From Sphaerisporangium flaviroseum (GTDB taxonomy: Bacteria > Actinomycetota > Actinomycetes > Streptosporangiales > Streptosporangiaceae): 64,000 bases of DNA. The DNA is taken from assembly GCF_039537005.1 (NCBI RefSeq), contig NZ_BAAAZR010000010.1, forward strand, positions 124,001 through 188,000, in the 5' to 3' direction. Position numbers and translations under genes: made by a program. Below the pieces are notes generated by a model, which worked only from the letters and a program-made list of their open reading frames with translations, was not told where the DNA came from and did no database searches. Positions 50,738 to 57,919 of this stretch are shown here, in pieces (the first letter of the stretch is position 1; each line of letters opens with the position of its first letter).

Positions 50738-51796
50738 ATGATTCGCGTCCGGCTGCTGATCCCTCTCGCCGGCATCGCGGTGGGCGCGCTCGTCGCGCTG
50801 GCGCCCGGCTGGAGCCCTGCTGGGGGAGTGCCGGCGGCCGACCTGATCGGCGCACGGGCGGTACGGCTGCCGGGCGGTCTCGACGGCTCCGCGGTCACGG
50901 CGATCGCCTTCACCGCCGACGGCCAGGTGGTCGCCGGCACGGCCACGGGCACGGTCGAGCTGCGGGACGCGAACGGCGCGGCGGCGCCGGCTCACGCCCG
51001 TAAGGTGGCGGCCTCCCCGATCGTCCAGGTCGCGTCGTCACGCGACGGGCTGACCGTGGCCGCCGCCACAATCCGATCCGTCTACGTCCTCAGCCGCCCC
51101 GGCCTGGAGGTGCGCGACCGGATCGAGGTGTCCGGCCCGGATGAGGCGGGGATCCGGTCTCTCGCCCTGGACGCCTACGGGCGGCTGCTCGCCGTGGGCC
51201 GGCTCGACGTCGCCGTCTACGACCTCGGCACAGGCCGCCGCGCGATCACGCTGACCGCGCCCCCTTCCGGGCGCCATGAGCAACGCGGTGAGTACGAGAG
51301 CCTCGCCTTCACCCCGGACACCGCCACGTTGTACGCGAGTGACACGTTCAGGACCGAGACGTGGAGTGTCCAGGGATGGAAGGCGCGATCGAGCTTCCGA
51401 TGCGGCTGCTTTCACCCGCTGCGGTGGAGCGCGACCGCACGATGGGCCGGTTTCGGCACCGCCGACGGCCACGTGCTGATCCGGGACGGGGCGCGCGGCA
51501 TGACGACCAGGGACGTGACCGCGGCCCCCGCGCCCGGCTCCTACATCGGGGACACCGCGATCAACGACGACGCCTCCATGCTCCTCGCCGGTCTGAACAC
51601 CGGCGAGGTCCTCGCGTGGACCCGCGACCGGGACGTTCCCGCCGGCCGTATCAGGGTGGGGACCGGTGAGATCGCGCTGCTGAGACTGAGCCCCAACGGG
51701 CGGCGCCTCATCATCGGCGAGCGGACCGAGCGGTTCATGGAGCAGGCGCAGGCCTACCACCAGAACCTGTGGATGGTCACGGTGAACTCCGCCTGA
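50738..51796 (+). CDS. Membrane-anchored or secreted WD40-like beta-propeller protein
   Basis: 352 residues from the ATG at 50738 (GAAGGTG upstream). An N-terminal hydrophobic segment (IPLAGIAVGALVALAPGW) acts as signal or anchor. About six to seven weak WD40-type repeats follow, seen as AVTAIAFTADGQVVAGTATG, IVQVASSRDGLTVAAATI, SLALDAYGRLLAVGRLDVAV and AINDDASMLLAGLNTGEVLA. Propellers of this kind are binding scaffolds. It probably works with the upstream membrane-anchored protein. No catalytic residues are recognisable. Confidence 0.7.
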   Translation: MIRVRLLIPLAGIAVGALVALAPGWSPAGGVPAADLIGARAVRLPGGLDGSAVTAIAFTADGQVVAGTATGTVELRDANGAAAPAHARKVAASPIVQVASSRDGLTVAAATIRSVYVLSRPGLEVRDRIEVSGPDEAGIRSLALDAYGRLLAVGRLDVAVYDLGTGRRAITLTAPPSGRHEQRGEYESLAFTPDTATLYASDTFRTETWSVQGWKARSSFRCGCFHPLRWSATARWAGFGTADGHVLIRDGARGMTTRDVTAAPAPGSYIGDTAINDDASMLLAGLNTGEVLAWTRDRDVPAGRIRVGTGEIALLRLSPNGRRLIIGERTERFMEQAQAYHQNLWMVTVNSA

Positions 51797-51926
51797 CCTG
51801 GTCCGCCGGCCACGGCCGGCGATCTGAGCTTCCTGACGGAAACCTGCCGCCCGCTTGGCGTACGACAGACCCGTACATATCTCCTTAATGCAAAGCTCGA
51901 GGAAGGGGATTCGCAAGGAGGGTGAG

Positions 51927-53753
51927 ATGGCTGGAGGGTGCGGCCCGTCCGACGGCACCCGTTACCTGCCGATCGAGGAGCACGGCCTGATCGGGGATCT
52001 GCGGACCGTCGCCCTTGTGGGCACCAACGGCACCATCGACTGGTACTGCTGCCCTCGCTTCGACGCCCCGAGCGTGTTCGCCTCCATCCTGGACGCCGAC
52101 CGCGGCGGATCATTCCAGCTGGCCACCGATGTGCCGGCCAGGACCAAGCAGTTCTACTTCCCCGACACCAACGTGCTGATCACCCGGTTCTTCGCCGCCG
52201 ACGGAGTGGGCGAGATCCAGGACTTCATGCCGATCGCGGGCGACTCACGCGAGATCGATCGGCACCGGCTGATCCGGCGGGTGGTGTGCGTACGCGGGAC
52301 GTTGCCGTTCCGGGCCCTCGTGGCGCCACGATTCGGTTACGCACGGGAACCGCACACCGTGACCATGCGAGAGGGCCGGGCGATCTTCGAGTCGCCGTCG
52401 CTCTCGCTGACCCTGACCGCCAGCGTGCCGATGGACGGCGACGGGCAGGACGTGCGCTCGGAGTTCAAGCTCCACGAGGGCGAGCACGCGGTGTTCGCCC
52501 TCGACCGGGTCGGCAACGGCGTGTCTCCGCGGTCGTGCCCGATCGCCGAAGCCGAGGAGCAGTTCGTCGCCACGGTGGGCTACTGGCGGCGCTGGCTGTC
52601 CGCCTCCCGCTACCGCGGCCGGTGGCGGGAGGTGGTGCACCGTTCCGCGCTCACGCTCAAGCTGCTCACCTACGCCCCGACCGGAGGGATCGTCGCCGCG
52701 CCCACGACCAGCCTCCCCGAGCAGGTGGGCGGCGAGCGCAACTGGGACTACCGCTACGTATGGGTCCGTGACGCCGCGTTCTGCGTCTACGCGCTGCTGA
52801 GGCTCGGATTCACCGAGGAGGCGGAGGCCTTCATGGGCTTCCTGTCCGAGAACGTCACCCTCAGCGGCGACGGTCCCTCGGGACCGCTGCAGATCATGTA
52901 CGGCATCGACGGAGCCACCGACCTGCCCGAGCACGAGCTGGACCACCTGGAGGGCTATCGGGGATCGGGCCCGGTCCGGGTAGGGAACGCGGCCGTCGGC
53001 CAGCTCCAGCTGGACATCTACGGAGCGCTCATCGACTCCATCTACCTCTACGACAAATGGGGCCAGCCGATCTCCAGCGACCGCTGGGACGAGGTCTGCA
53101 CCGTGGTGGACTGGGTCTGTCTGAACTGGGACAAGCCCGACGAAGGCATTTGGGAGACGCGCGGCGGGCGCAAGAACTTCGTGTACTCCCGGCTGATGTG
53201 CTGGGTGGCGATCGAACGGGCCATGCGCGTGGCCATCCATCGCGGGCTCCCCGCCGACATACAGCGCTGGCGGGACGCCCGCGACGCGATCTACCGGCAG
53301 ATCATGCGGCGGGGCTGGTCGCCTCGATTGCGGGCCTTCGTCCAGCACTTCGACGACGAGGTCCTGGACGCCTCCGTGCTGATGATGCCGCTGGCCAAGT
53401 TCGTCTCGCCCACCGACCCGAAGTGGCTGTCCACCCTCGACGCGCTCGGCGTCGAGCTGGTCTCCGACTCGCTGGTGTACCGCTACGACCCCGGCGTGAG
53501 CCCGGACGGGCTGCAGGGCATCGAGGGCACGTTCTCGATCTGCTCGTTCTGGTACGTCGAGGCGCTCGCCCGCGCCGGGCGCGTCGACGAGGCCAGGCTG
53601 GCCTTCGAGAAGATGCTGACCTACGCCAACCATCTCGGCCTGTACGCGGAACAGATCGGGCACACCGGCGAGCAGCTCGGCAACTTCCCGCAGGCCTTCA
53701 CCCACCTCGCGCTGATCAGCGCCGCGTTCAACCTCGACCACGCCCTCGGCTAG
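51927..53753 (+). CDS. Glycoside hydrolase family 15 protein (trehalase/glucoamylase type)
   Basis: 608 residues from the ATG at 51927, chosen because AAGGAGGGTG precedes it; upstream in-frame starts lack such a site. It opens YLPIEEHGLIGDLRTVALVG TNGTIDWYCCPRFDAPSVF, the standard GH15 N-terminus, continues with SLPEQVGGERNWDYRYVWVR DAAF, WETRGGRKNFVYSR and ends with IEGTFSICSFWYVEALARAG. The (alpha/alpha)6 barrel carries two catalytic Glu. Actinobacterial members include trehalase (mycobacterial type) and glucoamylase. No signal peptide, so it is probably cytoplasmic trehalose or glycan turnover, which would fit the nearby stress genes. Confidence 0.92.
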   Translation: MAGGCGPSDGTRYLPIEEHGLIGDLRTVALVGTNGTIDWYCCPRFDAPSVFASILDADRGGSFQLATDVPARTKQFYFPDTNVLITRFFAADGVGEIQDFMPIAGDSREIDRHRLIRRVVCVRGTLPFRALVAPRFGYAREPHTVTMREGRAIFESPSLSLTLTASVPMDGDGQDVRSEFKLHEGEHAVFALDRVGNGVSPRSCPIAEAEEQFVATVGYWRRWLSASRYRGRWREVVHRSALTLKLLTYAPTGGIVAAPTTSLPEQVGGERNWDYRYVWVRDAAFCVYALLRLGFTEEAEAFMGFLSENVTLSGDGPSGPLQIMYGIDGATDLPEHELDHLEGYRGSGPVRVGNAAVGQLQLDIYGALIDSIYLYDKWGQPISSDRWDEVCTVVDWVCLNWDKPDEGIWETRGGRKNFVYSRLMCWVAIERAMRVAIHRGLPADIQRWRDARDAIYRQIMRRGWSPRLRAFVQHFDDEVLDASVLMMPLAKFVSPTDPKWLSTLDALGVELVSDSLVYRYDPGVSPDGLQGIEGTFSICSFWYVEALARAGRVDEARLAFEKMLTYANHLGLYAEQIGHTGEQLGNFPQAFTHLALISAAFNLDHALG

Positions 53754-53788
53754 CGCCGGGGTGCCTGCACGAGCAGGCGGAAGGCGGG

Positions 53789-54103
53789 TCAGTGGTCCGC
53801 GGGAGGCAGGAGGCGGCGCGTCGCCTCCAGTTCCTTCTTCAGGGCCTTCACCTCCTGCTCCAGCTCGAGGATCCGGCGGATGGCGATCAGCGTCATGCCC
53901 TCGTCGGACAGCTCCGCGACGTACTGCACGCGGGTGATGTCGGCACGTGAGTAGCGCCGCTGGCCACCGGACGACCGGCGCGGGCGGACGACCTCGAACT
54001 CGTCGAGACGGCGCAGAAAGGCCTGCTGGACCTCGAGCATGTCAGCGACCTGGCCCAAGGAGTACAACGGTGCGTTGTGGTCGTCGATCGGAAGCCGGGC
54101 CAT
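53789..54103 (-). CDS. MerR/HspR-like heat-shock regulator
   Basis: 104 residues from the ATG at 54103 (GGAGG seven bases upstream). The winged helix reads NAPLYSLGQVADMLEVQQAF LRRLDEFEVVRPRRSSGGQR RYSRADI, then a coiled coil (LELEQEVKALKKELEATRRL). It resembles HspR-class MerR regulators that control small heat-shock operons. It lies 66 bases downstream of the hsp20 gene on the same strand, so it is likely co-transcribed and autoregulatory, acting at the inverted repeat upstream of hsp20. Confidence 0.88.
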   Translation of the reverse strand: MARLPIDDHNAPLYSLGQVADMLEVQQAFLRRLDEFEVVRPRRSSGGQRRYSRADITRVQYVAELSDEGMTLIAIRRILELEQEVKALKKELEATRRLLPPADH

Positions 54104-54169
54104 TTTCGCCTCCACGGGAAGCGGGCCGGCGCCGCCTGACGGGGCGCCGGCTCGTCACTTGTGCTCAGG

Positions 54170-54616
54170 TCATGCACGGATCGCCTTGGTGTCGCCGCCG
54201 CGCTGGATCTCGACCTTGCGCGGCTTGGCCCTCTCCATCACCGGGATGCGGATCTGGAGCACCCCGTTGTGGTAGCCGGCGTCGACGTGCTCGCTGTCGA
54301 GATGCTCGGAGAGGTAGACGCGGCGGGTGAAGGTGCCCATGACGCGCTCGCGTACGAACAGCCGGTCGTCCTCCGCGAGCTCCTCTTCGCGGCGGGCGCT
54401 GACCGACAGCACGCCTCGGTCGACGGTGACCTCGATCGAATCGGGGTCGATGCCGGGTAGGTCGAAGCGCAGGACCACGTCGTCCTTGCGGCGGATGCCG
54501 TCGAGCGGCATCACTCCGTTGCCACTTCCCTCTCCCCAGGTGAAGGCGCCGCGGCTCAGCCGGTCGAACTGGCGCTCGACCTCCTGGACGAAGGGATCGA
54601 TCGACGTCAACAGCAT
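54170..54616 (-). CDS. Hsp20/alpha-crystallin small heat-shock protein
   Basis: 148 residues with GAGGAGG before the ATG. The alpha-crystallin domain spans ~40-135: VVLRFDLPGIDPDSIEVTVD, LSVSARREEEL, the GTFTRRVYLSEHLDSEHVDA turn, and YHNGVLQIRIPV with the conserved G-V-L, followed by an IxI-type tail (VEIQRGG). It is an ATP-independent holdase chaperone in the cytoplasm that prevents aggregation. It is expressed with the MerR/HspR-like gene. Confidence 0.95.
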   Translation of the reverse strand: MLLTSIDPFVQEVERQFDRLSRGAFTWGEGSGNGVMPLDGIRRKDDVVLRFDLPGIDPDSIEVTVDRGVLSVSARREEELAEDDRLFVRERVMGTFTRRVYLSEHLDSEHVDAGYHNGVLQIRIPVMERAKPRKVEIQRGGDTKAIRA

Positions 54617-54656
54617 CTCCGGAACCTCCTCGCTGAATGGGTGCCGAGGAAAACCT

Positions 54657-54677
54657 CTAACTTCAGTTGTATGTTAG
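54657..54677. promoter_or_regulatory. Inverted repeat in the hsp20 promoter
   Basis: CTAAC-N11-GTTAG, 40 bases upstream of the hsp20 ATG, in an A/T-rich spot. The arrangement suits a MerR/HspR-type operator, although it does not match the classic HAIR sequence. Confidence 0.5.
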
Positions 54678-54861
54678 CGTCGTCCACGACTTCATGCAAC
54701 TGCTTACCAGAGTCGAAGGAAGAAGCTTGCCGGGTGAGGTCACCGCCTGCCGGGGCATGGAGCGGCCGATCGATCGGCGAAGTTCGCTTGATACGAAGCA
54801 TGAACTGCGCATTTTTGGGGCTGACCGGGAAGGAGTGACTCGCCGACTGGAGGTGAGCACC

Positions 54862-55266
54862 ATGAATTCCGTGAGCAGCCCAGAGCCTGACCGGCGACAG
54901 CTGGAGATAACGGTTCGTTCGTCCCCGTCGGGCGTGGTCCTGGGGCTGAGAGGTCAGCTGGCCATGGGCACGGCCGCGCGGCTGAGCGAGGAGCTTCGGC
55001 CGGTCTTCGCCGAGCCGTACCGCCCCCGGGTGATCCTGGACCTGACCGAGCTGTCCTTCTGCGACTCCTCTGGTCTGGGCGCGCTGGTCGGCGTCTACAA
55101 GCATGCGCACGAGGCGGGCGGCTGGCTGGCTCTCACCGGCGTGCACGGCATGCCTCAGCGGATGCTGCACCGCACCGGCCTGCACCAGATCATCCCCAGC
55201 TACCCGACCATGGCCGAGGCAGAAGCCGCCATGGCCGCTCAGGCGCCGGACGACGATGCGCGCTGA
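54862..55266 (+). CDS. Anti-sigma-factor antagonist (STAS domain, RsbV-like)
   Basis: 134 residues from the ATG at 54862 (GGAGGTGAG upstream). STAS fold: VVLGLRGQLAMGTAARLSEE, then VILDLTELSFCDSSGLGALV, in which Ser69 of DSSG is the usual phosphorylation site, and a helix GGWLALTGVH. When dephosphorylated it would bind an anti-sigma kinase and free a stress sigma factor. It heads a cassette with the alpha/beta hydrolase and the PAS-PP2C phosphatase, matching the B. subtilis RsbV/RsbQ/RsbP energy-stress logic. Confidence 0.92.
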   Translation: MNSVSSPEPDRRQLEITVRSSPSGVVLGLRGQLAMGTAARLSEELRPVFAEPYRPRVILDLTELSFCDSSGLGALVGVYKHAHEAGGWLALTGVHGMPQRMLHRTGLHQIIPSYPTMAEAEAAMAAQAPDDDAR

Positions 55267-55326
55267 GAGTCCGCCGTGAGGCGGTGGAGAAGAACTGGAG
55301 GGGTGCGAAATGGAAAGATATACGGC

Positions 55327-56130
55327 ATGGATGTAAGTAATAGAAATAACGTCTTTGTGACCGGTAAGAGCGACGGGCCGGTGGTAATGCTGGCGCACGG
55401 TTTCGGATGCGATCAGAACATGTGGCGCCTGGTGGTGCCGGCCCTGGCCGAGCGGTTCCGGGTGGTGTTGTTCGACCATGTGGGGGCGGGCAAGTCGGAT
55501 CCGTCGGCCTGGCAGGCCGAGCGGTACTCCGAGCTCGACGGGTACGCTGACGACGTGCTGCGCATCTGCCGGGAGCTGGACCTGCGGCAGGTGGTGTTCG
55601 TGGGGCACTCGGTCAGCGCCATGATCGGAGTGCTGGCCGCGATACGTGAGCCCGAGCGGTTCGCCAAGCTGGTGCTGCTCACCCCCTCGCCCTGCTACGT
55701 CGACGACGACGGCTACCGCGGCGGCTTCAGCAAGGCCGACATCGACGAGCTGCTGGAGTCCCTGGAGAGCAACTATCTGGGCTGGTCCGCGGCGATGGCA
55801 CCGGTGATCATGGGAAATCCCGACCGCCCGGAGCTCGGCGAGGAGCTGACCAACAGCTTCTGCCGCACCGACCCGGCGATGGCACGCGTCTTCGCGCGGA
55901 CCACCTTCCTGTCCGACAGCCGGGCCGACCTGGCCAAGGTGACGGTGCCGACGCTGGTGATCGAGTGCGCCAGCGACGTCATCGCGCCGCGGGAGGTGGG
56001 CGCGTTCGTCCACGCGCAGATCCCCGGCAGCCAACTGGTCACCCTGGACGCCGTCGGGCACTGCCCCCAGCTGAGCGCTCCTGAGATCACCACTCGCGCG
56101 ATCGCCTCCTTCGCGGGCGCCTCCCGGTGA
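55327..56130 (+). CDS. RsbQ-like alpha/beta hydrolase
   Basis: 267 residues from the ATG at 55327 (MDVSNRNNVFVTG). The oxyanion region is LAHGFGCDQNMW, the nucleophile Ser lies in FVGHSVSAMIG, the acid in IECASDVIAP and the His in VGHCPQLSAP: a full catalytic triad. These features and the HGFGCDQ..W motif match RsbQ and KAI2-type proteins, which sense a small ligand and activate the RsbP phosphatase. It overlaps the next gene, a PAS-PP2C protein, by four bases, which reinforces the RsbQ assignment. Confidence 0.9.
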   Translation: MDVSNRNNVFVTGKSDGPVVMLAHGFGCDQNMWRLVVPALAERFRVVLFDHVGAGKSDPSAWQAERYSELDGYADDVLRICRELDLRQVVFVGHSVSAMIGVLAAIREPERFAKLVLLTPSPCYVDDDGYRGGFSKADIDELLESLESNYLGWSAAMAPVIMGNPDRPELGEELTNSFCRTDPAMARVFARTTFLSDSRADLAKVTVPTLVIECASDVIAPREVGAFVHAQIPGSQLVTLDAVGHCPQLSAPEITTRAIASFAGASR

Positions 56131-57371
56131 TGACCCGGACCGGGCCGTCCTCCGGTCCGACCGACCCGGAGGACGGGAACACCCAGGAGACGGCCTTCAC
56201 CGCGCTGCTGGAGGACAGCGCGGAGGACCTGTACGACAACGCGCCCTGCGGCTACCTGTCCACGCTGCTGGACGGCCAGATCGCCAAGGTCAACTCCACG
56301 CTGCTGAGGTGGCTCGGCTACACCCGGGACCAGCTGGTGGGACACCGCCGCTTCGCCGATCTGCTCACCGTCGGCGGCAAGCTGTACCACGAGACCCACT
56401 TCGCGCCCCTGCTGCGCATGCAAGGCGAGATCGGCGGGGTCGCGCTCGAACTGCGGGCCGCCGACGGCACCCGGCTGCCCGTCCTTGTCACCTCCACGCT
56501 CAAGACCGGCACCGACGGCGAGCCGCTGCTGATCCGCACCACCCTGTTCGACGCCCGCGACCGCCGCGCCTACGAACGCGAGCTGCTGCGCGCCAGCCAG
56601 GAAGCCGACCTCGAACGCGAGCGCCTGCAGCGCCTGGTCGCCACCTTGCAGCGCAGCCTGCTGCCCCCGGTCCTGCTGGACGTGCCGGGGATGGAGGTCG
56701 CCGCGCACTACCACCCCGCCTCTCCCGACCAGCTCGGCGGCGACTTCTACGACCTGTTCCCGCTCGGTGACGGCCGGTGGGGGGTCTTCCTGGGCGACGT
56801 GTGCGGCAAGGGGCCCGACGCCGCGGCCGTGACCTCCCTGGCTCGCTACACCCTGCGGGCGGCCGCCGTCTACGCCCCCGACCCCCTGGCCGTGCTCCGC
56901 AACCTCAACGCCGTGCTCTACCAGGAGTACAAGGGCGACGACCCGCGCTACTGCACCGTCATCTTCGGGCTGCTCACGCCGGACGGGGACGGGTTCAGCG
57001 CCACCCTCGCCAGCGGCGGCCACCCCGCCGCGCTGCTGCTGCGCGCCGACGGCACCGCCTGCTACCAGCCCACCCCCGGCGGGCTCCTGGCCGGCATCGT
57101 GCCCGACGCCCCCTTCACCGCCACCACCCTGCGGCTCGCTCCCGGCGACACCCTGCTGCTGTACACCGACGGGCTCACCGAGGCGCGCACCGGCGGCGCC
57201 ACCGGCGACCGCTACGGCGAGGAGGACCTGCACGCCTTCGCCACCGGCCTGGCCCCCACCACCGCATCCGCGGCCGTCGCCGCGGTGACCGATCTGCTGA
57301 CCACCCTCGGCGACGGCGTGGACGACGACACCGCGGTGATCGCCCTCAGCGTCCCCCGTGCCCGCAGGTAG
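56127..57371 (+). CDS. PAS-SpoIIE phosphatase (RsbP-like)
   Basis: 414 residues beginning at overlapping GTG/ATG codons (56127 or 56130). Residues ~25-140 are a PAS domain (CGYLSTLLDGQIAKVNSTLL RWLGYTRDQLVG), a short coiled coil follows (ASQEADLERERLQRLVATLQ), and the SpoIIE/PP2C domain starts near 195 (DQLGGDFYDLFPL, FLGDVCGKGPDAA, LLYTDGLTEAR, VDDDTAVIAL). It should dephosphorylate the STAS protein upstream under energy or ligand stress detected with the RsbQ-like hydrolase. Confidence 0.93.
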   Translation: MMTRTGPSSGPTDPEDGNTQETAFTALLEDSAEDLYDNAPCGYLSTLLDGQIAKVNSTLLRWLGYTRDQLVGHRRFADLLTVGGKLYHETHFAPLLRMQGEIGGVALELRAADGTRLPVLVTSTLKTGTDGEPLLIRTTLFDARDRRAYERELLRASQEADLERERLQRLVATLQRSLLPPVLLDVPGMEVAAHYHPASPDQLGGDFYDLFPLGDGRWGVFLGDVCGKGPDAAAVTSLARYTLRAAAVYAPDPLAVLRNLNAVLYQEYKGDDPRYCTVIFGLLTPDGDGFSATLASGGHPAALLLRADGTACYQPTPGGLLAGIVPDAPFTATTLRLAPGDTLLLYTDGLTEARTGGATGDRYGEEDLHAFATGLAPTTASAAVAAVTDLLTTLGDGVDDDTAVIALSVPRARR

Positions 57372-57375
57372 GGCC

Positions 57376-57882
57376 TCAGGCGCCGACGGTCCCGTCGATC
57401 CCCTCGCGCAGGAGGTCGGCATGCCCGTTGTGCCGCGCGTACTCGTGGATCAGGTGCAGCATCACCAGCCGGAGCGACACGTCCTCGCCCCACCTGGGCT
57501 GGTGGCCGGTCACGTCGAGCGACACCGCGTTCTCCTCGATCCGGCGGGAGTGCTCGACCTCGGCCCGCCAGGCCTCGAACGCCTCCGACCGCGTGGCCGA
57601 ACTCGCGTCGTACGCCACCTGGTAGTCACCCTCGTCGGACCACACGAGCGGGATATCCTCCGCGTTGATCACCCTGCGGAACCATGTGCGCTCCACCTCG
57701 GCCATGTGCCGTACCAATCCGAGCAGCGAAAGCGCCGAGGGCGGCATCGACCGGCGGCGTAGGTCCTCGTCGGAGAGCCCGTCACACTTCATGGCGAGCG
57801 TCGCGCGGTGGTAGTCGAGATAGGCGCGCAGCGTCTCGCGCTCACCCGCGGTCAGTGGGGGGTCGATTCGTTCGGTATTCAC
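57376..57882 (-). CDS. DinB-family (DUF664) protein
   Basis: 168 residues. The four-helix DinB fold is indicated by LSLLGLVRHMAEVERTWFRR (first His ligand) and by HLIHEYARHNGHADLLRE, whose His pair completes the three-histidine metal site. In actinobacteria such proteins include mycothiol-dependent transferases and other thiol enzymes. The substrate is unknown. It is convergent with the RsbP-like gene and lies 38 bases downstream of recD2 on the same strand. Confidence 0.9.
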   Translation of the reverse strand: MNTERIDPPLTAGERETLRAYLDYHRATLAMKCDGLSDEDLRRRSMPPSALSLLGLVRHMAEVERTWFRRVINAEDIPLVWSDEGDYQVAYDASSATRSEAFEAWRAEVEHSRRIEENAVSLDVTGHQPRWGEDVSLRLVMLHLIHEYARHNGHADLLREGIDGTVGA

Positions 57883-57919
57883 CGGGCTACGGTAGCCGAG
57901 CCGCCGGCATCGACCATGG

